Source of the DNA: Runella rosea
GTDB taxonomy: Bacteria > Bacteroidota > Bacteroidia > Cytophagales > Spirosomataceae
Assembly (NCBI RefSeq): GCF_003325355.1
Contig: NZ_CP030850.1
Location: 5,325,501 to 5,389,500, forward strand
Length of the DNA: 64,000 bases
Reading direction: 5' to 3'
In this document: in pieces, positions 27,343 through 35,761 of the stretch
Numbering within the stretch: the first letter of the stretch is position 1
Layout of the letters: the number at the start of each line of letters is the position of its first letter
The notes under the pieces: generated by a model
Databases searched by the model: none
The model's input: the letters and a program-made list of their open reading frames with translations, nothing else
Told to the model about the DNA's origin: nothing
Made by a program: the position numbers and the translations under genes

Positions 27343-27804
27343 ATGGAAGAGCCCTTAGACGAATACGACCGACTCATTTTACAGCAACTCGAACGAGATG
27401 CGCGTAAAGCCTATTCGGCTATTGCCGACGATTTGGGTATTTCTAATACAATGGTGCACCAGCGGGTAGGGAAGCTCAAACGCATTGGTATCTTGAAAAG
27501 CACCACCGTGGTACTTGATGAGCGTAAATTGGGGTTTGAGTGGGGAGCTTTTACGGGCATAATGCTCAAAGAAGATTCCGATTCGGAAAAAATCATTGAA
27601 GCACTCAAGCAAATTCCAGAAGTGACGGAGTGTTATTATATTACGGGAAAATATACGTTGTACATCCGGATTGTGGCTCGCAGCAATGAGCACATGCGGC
27701 GCGTACTTTACGAGAAAATTGACCACATTCCGGGGGTGCTAAAAACCGAATCATTGATTGATTTCGGGGCCGCTTTCAAACGAAATGTGCCCATTGAAGA
27801 GTAA
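27343..27804 (+). CDS. Lrp/AsnC family transcriptional regulator
   Basis: A 153-residue Lrp/AsnC protein: N-terminal helix-turn-helix LDEYDRLILQQLERDARKAYSAIADDLGISNTMVHQRVGKLKRIGIL (about 5-52) and a C-terminal RAM/ligand-binding domain with the typical PEVTECYYITGKYTLYIRI. Members respond to amino acids and bind DNA as dimers or octamers. The nearest amino-acid gene is rocD, which has a candidate operator, but the regulator could equally act globally. The FGGY kinase starts only a few bases downstream, so they may be cotranscribed. Confidence 0.92.
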   Translation: MEEPLDEYDRLILQQLERDARKAYSAIADDLGISNTMVHQRVGKLKRIGILKSTTVVLDERKLGFEWGAFTGIMLKEDSDSEKIIEALKQIPEVTECYYITGKYTLYIRIVARSNEHMRRVLYEKIDHIPGVLKTESLIDFGAAFKRNVPIEE

Positions 27805-27834
27805 GTTTTTTACCATTTGCTAAACCTTACCTCT

Positions 27835-29301
27835 GTGCAAAGTACTTGGATTGGAATAGACATCGGTACCACCAATGTCAAAGCCGTAGCCTTTGATGAA
27901 AACGGGAGCGCAGTGGCCCACGCCACGGGAACCTGCGTAACGTATCACCCTCGAAATCGTTTTGTTGAACAAAATCCTGACGAGATATACCGACTTTTTG
28001 TCCACGTACTTCGGCAGGTAACGGAGCAGTTGCGGCACAAAAATGCCACGATAGAAGCCGTAAGTTTGTGCTCGGCCATGCACAGCGTTATTCCACTTGA
28101 TGCCCACAATCATCGCCTTACACGGTCGGTGCTTTGGGCAGATAATCGCAGCGAAGCCCAAGCCGACGCCCTCAAACAAGCTGATATTTTCCCCAAATTA
28201 TATTCACATACGGGCATTCCTGCCCATCCGTACGCCCCCCTGACGAAGATGGTTTGGTTTCGCCAAACCCAGCCCCAACTTTTTAAACGCATTCAACGGT
28301 TTGTATCCCAAAAGGAATACATTTGGTTTAACCTTTTTGGGAAGTTTCAAATTGACTATTCGATGGCTTCGGGTACGTCGCTTTTGAACAACCGCCGCTT
28401 GAAATGGAGCGAAATGGCGCTGGCTTATACGGGCATCAAGGCCACGCAACTGTCGGAAGCGGTACCTACGTATCATATTGAAAAACTGACGAATCCTTCG
28501 CTTTGCCGTAAACTTGGATTGCGTTCCGGAACTCCCTTTGTCATCGGTGCGGGCGATGCCTGTTTGGCCAACTTAGGCTCGGGGGCTTTGGCCAAAGGCG
28601 TTTCTACCTTGACCATCGGTACCAGCGGAGCCATCCGTCAAACGGCCGCTACGCCAGCCCGTGATGAGAAAAGACGGCTTTTCACGTACGTGCTTGACGA
28701 GACCCATTTTGTATCGGGCGGACCGACCAATAACGGCGGCAATGTGTTGGAGTGGCTTTCAAAACACCTTTTATTAAAAGACCCCAATGAGCTGCTTGTC
28801 TTGGCCGAGAATGCTCCCCCTGGAGCCGAAGACTTACTTTTTGTGCCTTACCTGCTGGGAGAAAGAGCGCCCGTTTGGGACGCCCACGCCCGGGGAAGCT
28901 ATCGGAATTTAAGTTGGCAACACACCCAGGCGCATTTGGTGCGCGCCACGATAGAGGGCATTGTACTGAACCTGAATCAAACGCGCCAAATCATCGACAA
29001 TCAACTTTCTAAAACCCAGATACTCCACGCCAATGGTGGCTTTACGCAATCCAAATTTTGGGTGCAACTATTAGCCGACATTTTCGGAATAGCGGTAAAA
29101 GTCAACCAAAGTGGTGAAAGCGGGTGTTTGGGGGCTATCATGTTGGCAATGAAAGCGTTAGAAAAAATAGAGAGCCTTGAGAAGGGCGTTCAGAACTGTG
29201 TTCATTTTGCCGAGACCTACCATCCCGACCCTTCCAATCGACTCATTTATCGGAAAGTAAACAAAAATTTCGGTAAGCTAATTGCCCCGACAAAAGCTTG
29301 A
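27835..29301 (+). CDS. FGGY family carbohydrate kinase, gluconokinase-like
   Basis: About 488 residues. The N-terminal ATPase motif STWIGIDIGTTNVKAVAFDENG and the second phosphate-binding motif TLTIGTSGAIRQ, with GAGDACLANLGSGALAKGVS, are characteristic of the GntK-type gluconokinases within the FGGY family; xylulokinases are the nearest alternative. The reaction is ATP-dependent phosphorylation of a free sugar or sugar acid in the cytosol. No ATG precedes the conserved start: candidates are GTG at 27835 (chosen) or TTG at 27817. It lies 30 bases after the Lrp/AsnC gene. Confidence 0.88.
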   Translation: MQSTWIGIDIGTTNVKAVAFDENGSAVAHATGTCVTYHPRNRFVEQNPDEIYRLFVHVLRQVTEQLRHKNATIEAVSLCSAMHSVIPLDAHNHRLTRSVLWADNRSEAQADALKQADIFPKLYSHTGIPAHPYAPLTKMVWFRQTQPQLFKRIQRFVSQKEYIWFNLFGKFQIDYSMASGTSLLNNRRLKWSEMALAYTGIKATQLSEAVPTYHIEKLTNPSLCRKLGLRSGTPFVIGAGDACLANLGSGALAKGVSTLTIGTSGAIRQTAATPARDEKRRLFTYVLDETHFVSGGPTNNGGNVLEWLSKHLLLKDPNELLVLAENAPPGAEDLLFVPYLLGERAPVWDAHARGSYRNLSWQHTQAHLVRATIEGIVLNLNQTRQIIDNQLSKTQILHANGGFTQSKFWVQLLADIFGIAVKVNQSGESGCLGAIMLAMKALEKIESLEKGVQNCVHFAETYHPDPSNRLIYRKVNKNFGKLIAPTKA

Positions 29302-29418
29302 AAGATTAGGAATTTATTGACAGAATGAGAATTTTGTCATACGATTGGCGCGGTATTTGAGAGAACCAAATAAAATTCAAAACCGTTACTAATCAGTACT
29401 TAATCATTCCCGAAAACC

Positions 29419-29943
29419 ATGAAAAAAGCAGTATTAGTTACCCTATCGGCGGCGCTTTTGGTAAGTCTGATGGCGCTAAAGCCACAAACTGCACCCAAAG
29501 AAGAAGCCAAAATAAAATGGGTAACCCTAGAAGAAGCCTATAAACTTAACCAAAAACAACCCCGAAAAGTGTTTATTGACCTTTATACGGATTGGTGTGG
29601 CTGGTGCAAGGTAATGGATAAAAATACCTTCAAAAACGCCGAAGTAATCGACTTCGTCAACAAGAAATACTACGCTGTAAAGTTCAATCCCGAAAAAGAC
29701 GGGGATGTGATGTTGGGCAATGTTTCGTTTAAAAACATGCTGAATGGTAAAATTACGGGCTATCCTACAACGGTATTTATGAATGAAAAGATGGCGCTCA
29801 TTCAGCCAGTTTCGGGATACTTGGAGCCGCGTATGTTTCATCAGGTGCTGGCGTATTTTGGGGATAATAACCACGAAAAAGAGCCTTTCGACCAATTTAA
29901 AGAAAAGACGTATCCCGGAAAATATACGGCGAAAGCACAGTAA
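29419..29943 (+). CDS. Exported thioredoxin-fold protein (CGWC)
   Basis: A 174-residue protein with an N-terminal signal or anchor (MKKAVLVTLSAALLVSLMALKPQTA) and a thioredoxin-like domain of the Thioredoxin_7 type. The active site is D58-W-C60-G-W-C63, followed by KVMDKNTFKNAEVIDFVNKKYYAVKFNPEKDG and the cis-proline region GYPTTVFM. Such proteins are thought to act as periplasmic thiol-disulfide reductases or chaperone-like folds. A TGACA-N12-TGTCA inverted repeat lies at 29318-29339 upstream. Confidence 0.87.
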   Translation: MKKAVLVTLSAALLVSLMALKPQTAPKEEAKIKWVTLEEAYKLNQKQPRKVFIDLYTDWCGWCKVMDKNTFKNAEVIDFVNKKYYAVKFNPEKDGDVMLGNVSFKNMLNGKITGYPTTVFMNEKMALIQPVSGYLEPRMFHQVLAYFGDNNHEKEPFDQFKEKTYPGKYTAKAQ

Positions 29944-30070
29944 TTATCATTGTATACCATTGTTTTATGTAGTTTGGCATGAGGTGGCGAGGTTCTTTCT
30001 CTAAAAGAAGATTTTTGAAGAAAAACGAACCTGTCCACCTTTGCAAATGTTTAGAGATTTTACCAACGCT

Positions 30071-30868
30071 ATGAATATGGAACTTCCTATATATCAGCTT
30101 GATGCATTTACCAATCAAGTTTTTGGGGGCAACCCCGCCGCCGTTGTACCGCTTACATCTTGGCTACCTGATGAAACATTGCAGGCCATTGCTGCTGAAA
30201 ATAACCTCGCCGAAACCGCTTTTTATGTTCCAACCGACCACGGATTTCATATTCGCTGGTTTACGCCTACCGTTGAAGTAGACCTGTGCGGTCACGCTAC
30301 CCTTGCCACTGCTTACGTTTTGTTTTCGATTGAGAATTACGCTCAAGAACAAATCCACTTTGATTCTCGAAGTGGTGTTCTGACGGTTCGACAGGAGGAA
30401 GATTGGCTTATTCTGGACTTTCCCGTCGATACCCTTCACAAACAACTTGTTTCACCTCCCGCTTTGTTGGAAGCTTTGGGGGACATCATGCCCGTAGAAA
30501 TAATACGAGGGAAAACCGACTTTATGGCCGTATTGGAGAATGAAGAACAGGTGAGAAGCCTCAATCCTGACGTAATTGTGCTTTCTACTTTACCCGTCAG
30601 AGGGGTGATTATCACCGCCAAAGGCGAAGAAGTTGATTTTGTCTCCCGCTTTTTTGCTCCTCAGTCTGGCATCGCTGAAGATCCCGTAACTGGCTCCGCC
30701 CATACGACGCTCACGCCATATTGGGCCGAAAAACTCGGAAAAACAGAATTCAGCGCCTTACAGGTTTCAAAGCGGGGAGGAGTGTTGAAAACGAAGCTGA
30801 TTGGAGAGCGGGTCGAGATAGCAGGGCAGGTTCGACTGTACTTGAAAGGCACGATTGTTACTGGCTGA
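30071..30868 (+). CDS. PhzF family isomerase-like protein
   Basis: About 265 residues of the PhzF/YddE family (diaminopimelate-epimerase fold). Signature segments: YQLDAFTNQVFGGNPAAVVPL, NNLAETAFY with the conserved catalytic-type Glu (residue 48 from the chosen start), DLCGHATLATAYVLF and EDPVTGSAHTTLTPYWA. PhzF itself isomerises trans-2,3-dihydro-3-hydroxyanthranilate in phenazine synthesis, but most chromosomal relatives have unknown substrates and there are no phenazine genes here. The start may be ATG at 30071 or 30077; a TTG further upstream at 30041 is less likely. Confidence 0.88.
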   Translation: MNMELPIYQLDAFTNQVFGGNPAAVVPLTSWLPDETLQAIAAENNLAETAFYVPTDHGFHIRWFTPTVEVDLCGHATLATAYVLFSIENYAQEQIHFDSRSGVLTVRQEEDWLILDFPVDTLHKQLVSPPALLEALGDIMPVEIIRGKTDFMAVLENEEQVRSLNPDVIVLSTLPVRGVIITAKGEEVDFVSRFFAPQSGIAEDPVTGSAHTTLTPYWAEKLGKTEFSALQVSKRGGVLKTKLIGERVEIAGQVRLYLKGTIVTG

Positions 30869-31070
30869 AACACGCCTTATTACTTCTTTTAATCTAACAA
30901 TTTTGTATTAACAAAGGAAGTCGGCGGTATCGCTGACCGTAAATAATGCTTGTTAGTGGCGCAGATAGGTATATACGATTAGATGAAGTAAAATTCTTTT
31001 TATTGGTTTTAGAAGGAATGGACCATTTTAAAGCGCCTAATCAGCTATTTTAAAACATACTTCCTCAGTA

Positions 31071-31094
31071 GGTATATTCTTAAGAAAATATACC
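31071..31094. promoter_or_regulatory. 24-bp near-palindrome upstream of the FIST gene
   Basis: GGTATATT (31071-31078) and AATATACC (31087-31094) are perfect 8-base arms around an AT-rich 8-base centre, 55 bases before the FIST ATG. It looks like an operator or a stable hairpin in the leader; no regulator can be assigned. Confidence 0.4.
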
Positions 31095-31149
31095 GATTTA
31101 ACAACAGAAAATACTAAAACATATCTTATATTCGCATTTCTACAACAAA

Positions 31150-32289
31150 ATGAGGATAAAACAACTCGCTTTTCGGAATAGTGTTTGGAACCCTATATCT
31201 GAAACCCCAGCTTTTGCTGCTTCGCAAGCCCAATTGGTATTGGCTTTTGGTGAGAGGAAGTGTTTAGAAGACCTTCAACCTTATGATTATTTGAGGGAAT
31301 TGTTTCCTGCTGCAGAAATTGTTATTAACTCTACATCGGGAGAAATATACCAAAACTCGGTTCATGAAGGAACCATCATTGTCACCGCAATTGAATTTGA
31401 TAAAACACTTGTCAAAACGACTAAGATTGACATTGAAAACCATTTTCAAAGTGCTGAGTCGGGAAAAAAAATAGCGCAAAATTTATTGGCCGACGACCTT
31501 ACCGCGATATTTGTCATTTCTGACGGTGGGCGGGTCAACGGTAGCGAGTTGATTGCGGCCCTCAATGAATACACCGGCGATAAAATCCTCATTTCGGGCG
31601 GCTTGGCGGGCGATGAAGCCCGTTTTGAAAAAACACTCGTGGGGCTAAACGAAAACCCCAAAGAGGGAAAAATCGTAGGAATTGGCTTTTACGGGACGCA
31701 ATTGACCGTAGGCCACGGAACCATGGGTGGATGGGATGTGTTCGGTCCAGAGAGAGAAGTGACTGATTCTGAGTACAATGTGCTTTATAAAATCGGTGAA
31801 AAAAAGGCTCTTGACCTTTATAAAGAGTATTTGGGTAAATATGCCGATGAATTGCCGGGAGCGGCCTTGTTGTTTCCGCTTTCGATGAGAGCGACCGCCG
31901 ATGCGAAGCCCATCGTTCGGACGATTCTTTCCATTGACGAAACCAACCGAAGCATGACATTTGCGGGCGAGCTGCCCAAAGGCGCTTTGGTGCGGTTTAT
32001 GAAAGCAAATTTTGACCGCCTGATTGATGCCTCTGCCAGTGCTGCCCAAAATTCAATGAGCCTTTTTGACAGCCCGCCCGAACTGGCCATTTTGGTGAGT
32101 TGCGTGGGTCGAAAATTAGTGCTGGGCTCACGCACCGAAGAAGAAGTGGAAGCCGCTAGGGAGATATTCGGAGAACAGCCAGTCATGACCGGTTTTTATT
32201 CTTACGGGGAGATTTCACCCCTGAACCCCAATGCGCGTTGTGAGTTACACAATCAAACCATGACGATTACTACTTTCTCCGAAAAATGA
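31150..32289 (+). CDS. FIST domain sensory protein
   Basis: A 379-residue protein with FIST_N (about 30-200; for example AEIVINSTSGEIYQNSVHEGTI and DKILISGGLAGDEARF) and FIST_C (about 215-370; FDSPPELAILVSCVGRKLVLG, QPVMTGFYSYGEISPLNP). FIST domains are found in bacterial signalling proteins and are thought to bind small ligands, perhaps amino acids. No signal peptide, so cytosolic. Its stop overlaps the start of a hybrid histidine kinase (ATGA), which strongly suggests the two proteins form one sensory system with FIST as the sensor. Confidence 0.9.
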   Translation: MRIKQLAFRNSVWNPISETPAFAASQAQLVLAFGERKCLEDLQPYDYLRELFPAAEIVINSTSGEIYQNSVHEGTIIVTAIEFDKTLVKTTKIDIENHFQSAESGKKIAQNLLADDLTAIFVISDGGRVNGSELIAALNEYTGDKILISGGLAGDEARFEKTLVGLNENPKEGKIVGIGFYGTQLTVGHGTMGGWDVFGPEREVTDSEYNVLYKIGEKKALDLYKEYLGKYADELPGAALLFPLSMRATADAKPIVRTILSIDETNRSMTFAGELPKGALVRFMKANFDRLIDASASAAQNSMSLFDSPPELAILVSCVGRKLVLGSRTEEEVEAAREIFGEQPVMTGFYSYGEISPLNPNARCELHNQTMTITTFSEK

Positions 32290-33821
32290 GCGCTATTGAT
32301 ACCACAAAATTCCACCGCTTACTGAAAAAGCAAATCAATAAGTTTTTGACCGAGGATTGTTTGAAACATGAGCACTTTGGCCATTTTATCAAAGCGGTGA
32401 ATGATTCTTACCTCAATTTTGATCGCGATAAAGAATTGCTCGAACATTCGGCGCAGTTGAATGACAAAGAGTACGCAGAAATCAACAATAAGCTCAAAGA
32501 AGAGATTTCGCAACGTAAGATATCGGTCGAAAAACTGATTGAGGCGATTCACTCGTTAGAAATTCAGGAAGGGATTCAACCGAGGGCTTTTGATTCCAAT
32601 AATCTGCTGGGATTGGTTGATTTTCTTCAGGTGCAAATTGAAAACCGTAAGCTCATTGAAGCGGAACTGCGCCAGGCCAAAGAAGCGGCGGAGAGCGCCA
32701 CTGATGCCAAATCGGAGTTTCTTTCGATGATGAGCCACGAAATTCGCACCCCGTTGAACAGCATTGTGGGCCTTACGTATTTGATGCAGCAGGAAGATGT
32801 GTCGCCCGTCATGGCCGAAAATCTCAAAATTCTTCAATTTTCGACCGATAATCTTTACGTACTCATCAACGATATTCTGGATTTTAGCAAGATTGAGGCG
32901 GGCAAAGTGGAACTGGAAAAAGTCCCGTTTGATATTAAGCAGCTGATTTCCAACATCAAAAAAGCCAACCAAGTTAAAGCCGAAGAAAAAGGGAATAAAA
33001 TCAAATTGATGATTGACGATGACGTACCCGATGTGGTTATCGGCGATTCGCTTCGGCTCGGTCAGATTATTTCAAATTTGGTGTCTAATGCTGTTAAGTT
33101 TACGGCCAACGGCAGTATCACCGTCGAGTTGTCTTTTGTAAAGAAAGTTGGGAATAAGGCGGTGATGGATATTTCGGTCATCGATACGGGCATTGGCATT
33201 GCCGAAAATAAGCAGGCGTCCATTTTTGAGAAATTTACCCAAGCCAATTCCGAAACAACCCGCCAATTTGGCGGAACTGGGCTAGGGCTGGTCATTACCA
33301 AAAAGCTGCTATATCTTCATAACAGCGATATTCAGATTGAAAGTCAATTGGGCAAAGGCTCGAAGTTCTTCTTCACGATAGAGCTGGAAATCGGAACTGC
33401 GCTCAAGAATAAAGTCCTTGAAGCAAACAATGAACTTCTGAACGAAAGCACCCTAAAAGGTGTAAAAATTCTTTTGGTGGAAGATTACCCCATGAATGTA
33501 AAAGTAGCCACTAAATTTCTGGAAAGGTGGCAGATTGTATTGGATGTAGCCGAAAACGGCCAGATAGCCGTTGACAAGTACGCCGCAGGCAAGTACGACG
33601 TGATTCTGATGGATATTCAAATGCCGCAAATGGATGGGTACACTGCCACGCAGAAAATCAGAGAAATGGACATGAATATTCCCATCATTGCCCTAACGGC
33701 CTCGGCCACGTTGAGCAATCAAGACCGGGCGTTTTTGGTAGGAATGAACGACTACGTCACCAAACCTTTCAATCCTAAAGAGTTATTTCAGAAAATAGCG
33801 AAGTATAGTAGCCGAATCTAA
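32286..33821 (+). CDS. Soluble hybrid histidine kinase with receiver domain
   Basis: A 511-residue kinase without membrane segments. Residues 1-125 form a coiled-coil-rich N-terminus (for example LKEEISQRKISVEKLIEAIHSLEIQE), then HisKA with the phosphorylated H151 in SHEIRTPLNSIVGL, a HATPase with N-box NLVSNAVKFTANG and G-boxes DTGIGI and GGTGLGLVITK, and a C-terminal receiver domain with the phospho-acceptor D443 in ILMDIQMPQMDG and the Lys in DYVTKPFNPKEL. The lack of a transmembrane sensor fits the partner FIST protein supplying the input. No output regulator follows, so the phosphorelay target lies elsewhere. Confidence 0.93.
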   Translation: MSAIDTTKFHRLLKKQINKFLTEDCLKHEHFGHFIKAVNDSYLNFDRDKELLEHSAQLNDKEYAEINNKLKEEISQRKISVEKLIEAIHSLEIQEGIQPRAFDSNNLLGLVDFLQVQIENRKLIEAELRQAKEAAESATDAKSEFLSMMSHEIRTPLNSIVGLTYLMQQEDVSPVMAENLKILQFSTDNLYVLINDILDFSKIEAGKVELEKVPFDIKQLISNIKKANQVKAEEKGNKIKLMIDDDVPDVVIGDSLRLGQIISNLVSNAVKFTANGSITVELSFVKKVGNKAVMDISVIDTGIGIAENKQASIFEKFTQANSETTRQFGGTGLGLVITKKLLYLHNSDIQIESQLGKGSKFFFTIELEIGTALKNKVLEANNELLNESTLKGVKILLVEDYPMNVKVATKFLERWQIVLDVAENGQIAVDKYAAGKYDVILMDIQMPQMDGYTATQKIREMDMNIPIIALTASATLSNQDRAFLVGMNDYVTKPFNPKELFQKIAKYSSRI

Positions 33822-33851
33822 CGTAACTTCCTGATTATAAAGTCAACCATA

Positions 33852-33880
33852 AAAAGCGCATCGAATTTCGGTGTGCTTTT
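33852..33880 (+). terminator. Terminator-like hairpin after the FIST-kinase operon
   Basis: Stem AAAAGCGCATCGAA against TTCGGTGTGCTTTT (33852-33880), with a few mismatches and ending in a T-run, 31 bases after the kinase stop. Confidence 0.6.
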
Positions 33881-34009
33881 CATGGTTTAAGGGCACCTGC
33901 GTGGGTAGTACTTATGCAATGATTTTGCGTAAGCAGGTATGTATAGGATAGTATTTAAGACACTTTTTAGAAATATTTGAATATAGTTTTGGCTCTTATT
34001 GAGATGTAA

Positions 34010-34023
34010 GCAAAGCGCTTTCA
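34010..34023. promoter_or_regulatory. LacI-family-type operator before the sugar cluster
   Basis: Contains the perfect 10-bp palindrome AAAGCGCTTT (34012-34021). Read on the minus strand, the 14-mer TGAAAGCGCTTTGC agrees with the CcpA/LacI-type operator consensus TGWAANCGNTNWCA except in the last two bases. It lies about 57 bases upstream of the first gene of the cluster. The central CG with A/T-rich flanks is a known LacI-family signature. No LacI-type gene is in the window. Confidence 0.55.
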
Positions 34024-34079
34024 AAGGCAATAACGGCTGACAAACACAAAATAAATAAACCTTTCAACCACCAATTCAA

Positions 34080-34865
34080 ATGTTAAAAAAACACAATTTC
34101 AACTATTTACACGTAGGATTGATTCTTTCCGTATTGTTGTGGACAAGTTGTAAAGTATCGACCACGGGTCAAGGAAAGAAAGCGAAGGATGGATTTGTTC
34201 AAATATTTGACGGAAAGACGCTGGATGGCTGGGAGGGTGACCCTACCTACTGGCGCGTTGAAAACGGAAATTTAGTGGGAGAAATTACCCCTACTACTCT
34301 GCTTAAAACCAATTCTTTCATCATCTGGAAAGGTGGTGAGCCTGCCGATTTTGAATTGAAGGGTGAATTTAACATTACCAAGGCGGGTAATTCAGGCATC
34401 AACTACCGCAGCGACCGCTTGACAGATATACCTTTTGCCTTGCGCGGGTATCAGGCCGACATCGACGGTAACAACCGCTATACTGGCCAAAATTATGAAG
34501 AGCGTAAAAGAACAACGCTTGCTTATCGCGGACAAAAAACGTCTATTAATCCCCAAACGGGCACTTTCACTCCCGAAGCCGTACGCGCCAAAGTAAAAAG
34601 CAACGCATGGACTGATTTGAGCGTGACGGGTTCACTCGGAAGTTCGGATTCATTGAAGACGTTGATTAAAGGCGAAGACTGGAATGAGTTCCATCTGATT
34701 GTCAAAGGAAACCGCCTCCAACATTATATAAATGGTGTTTTAATGAGCGAGGTAGTCGATAATGATGCAGTAAATGGTAAGTCAAAGGGACTTCTAGGGG
34801 TACAAGTACACGTGGGTCCCCCCATGAAAGTACAGTATCGCAATCTTCGTTTAAAGCAACTCTAG
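34080..34865 (+). CDS. DUF1080 (3-keto-disaccharide hydrolase-type) lipoprotein
   Basis: A 261-residue lipoprotein (lipobox LLWTSC, Cys24) with one DUF1080 domain: FVQIFDGKTLDGWEGDPTYWRVENGNLVGEI, FELKGEFNITKAGNSGINYRSD, then GEDWNEFHLIVKGNRLQHYINGVLMSEVVD. DUF1080 members form a concanavalin-like beta sandwich and some are known to hydrolyse 3-keto-glucosides or 3-keto-disaccharides produced by Gfo/Idh/MocA dehydrogenases. Such a dehydrogenase is encoded at 42219 in the same cluster. It begins the rightward operon, 6 bases before the next gene. The domain is certain; the substrate is inferred. Confidence 0.88.
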   Translation: MLKKHNFNYLHVGLILSVLLWTSCKVSTTGQGKKAKDGFVQIFDGKTLDGWEGDPTYWRVENGNLVGEITPTTLLKTNSFIIWKGGEPADFELKGEFNITKAGNSGINYRSDRLTDIPFALRGYQADIDGNNRYTGQNYEERKRTTLAYRGQKTSINPQTGTFTPEAVRAKVKSNAWTDLSVTGSLGSSDSLKTLIKGEDWNEFHLIVKGNRLQHYINGVLMSEVVDNDAVNGKSKGLLGVQVHVGPPMKVQYRNLRLKQL

Positions 34866-34871
34866 TATCCC

Positions 34872-35723
34872 ATGAATAAAATTGGATTTAATGTGCTGGC
34901 TTGGTCGGCTGGAATGTCAGAAGAATTATTCCCCATTATTGAGCGATTAAAAGAAATTGGTTACGACGGGGTGGAGTTTTTTGTGGGCTCCCCCGAAGAA
35001 AGTGCGTATAAACAGGTAGGTGATTTTACCCGTGGCTTGGGTTTGGAAACAACCACTGTCACCGTTGTAAGTCCCGACATGAATCCCATAAGCGACTCGG
35101 CTACCGTGCGTGCCAAGGGACTTGACCGTATCAAATGGGCGATAGACCGTTCTCATGATTTGAATTCACGCGTTTTGTGCGGGCCTTTTCACTCAGCTCA
35201 CGCCCATTTTGCGGCGCATGAGCCGTATGAGCAAGAATATGGCTGGGCGGCCGAAGTACTGCACGCTGCGGGCGAACACGCCGCACAAGCCGATGTGGTG
35301 CTGGCGCTGGAAGCCCTCAACCGTTTTGAGTGCTATCTGTGCAACACCATGTCGCAGTTAAGTAAGTTGGTTACGTTGGCCGACCATTCCCACGTACGGG
35401 CGATGTTTGACACGCACCACGCCAACGTAGAAGAAAAGAAATATGGTCAGGCGCTTCAAACCATCTCGCCTGTGTTGAGCCACGTTCATATCAGCGAAAA
35501 CGACCGAGGTACGCCTGGCGACGGACATATCCCTTGGGATGATGCCTTTGCGGGATTGGCGGCAATTAACTACAAAGGTTGGCTGACGATTGAGGCGTTT
35601 TCTCGCAATGACCCTGGTTTTGCCAACGCCATCAATGTGTGGAGAGAATACAACGACCCTTGGCACATCGCCGAGCATGGTCTGACGTTTATCCAACAAA
35701 TGTGTATCAAACACAATCTGTGA
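34872..35723 (+). CDS. Sugar epimerase of the D-tagatose/D-psicose 3-epimerase type
   Basis: A 283-residue AP-endonuclease-2-type TIM barrel. The metal ligands known from tagatose 3-epimerases line up: E147 (LALEALNRFE), D180 (AMFDTHHAN), H206 (HVHISENDRGTPGDGHIPW) and E241 (TIEAFSR). These enzymes epimerise ketoses at C3 using Mn2+ and two glutamates; relatives also act on 3-keto-glucosides. It follows the DUF1080 gene by 6 bases, so the two are likely cotranscribed. Cytosolic, no signal peptide. The exact sugar is not predictable. Confidence 0.88.
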   Translation: MNKIGFNVLAWSAGMSEELFPIIERLKEIGYDGVEFFVGSPEESAYKQVGDFTRGLGLETTTVTVVSPDMNPISDSATVRAKGLDRIKWAIDRSHDLNSRVLCGPFHSAHAHFAAHEPYEQEYGWAAEVLHAAGEHAAQADVVLALEALNRFECYLCNTMSQLSKLVTLADHSHVRAMFDTHHANVEEKKYGQALQTISPVLSHVHISENDRGTPGDGHIPWDDAFAGLAAINYKGWLTIEAFSRNDPGFANAINVWREYNDPWHIAEHGLTFIQQMCIKHNL

Positions 35724-35761
35724 TTTTGATGAGCCTCTGACCCCCTTATTTCTACACTTTT

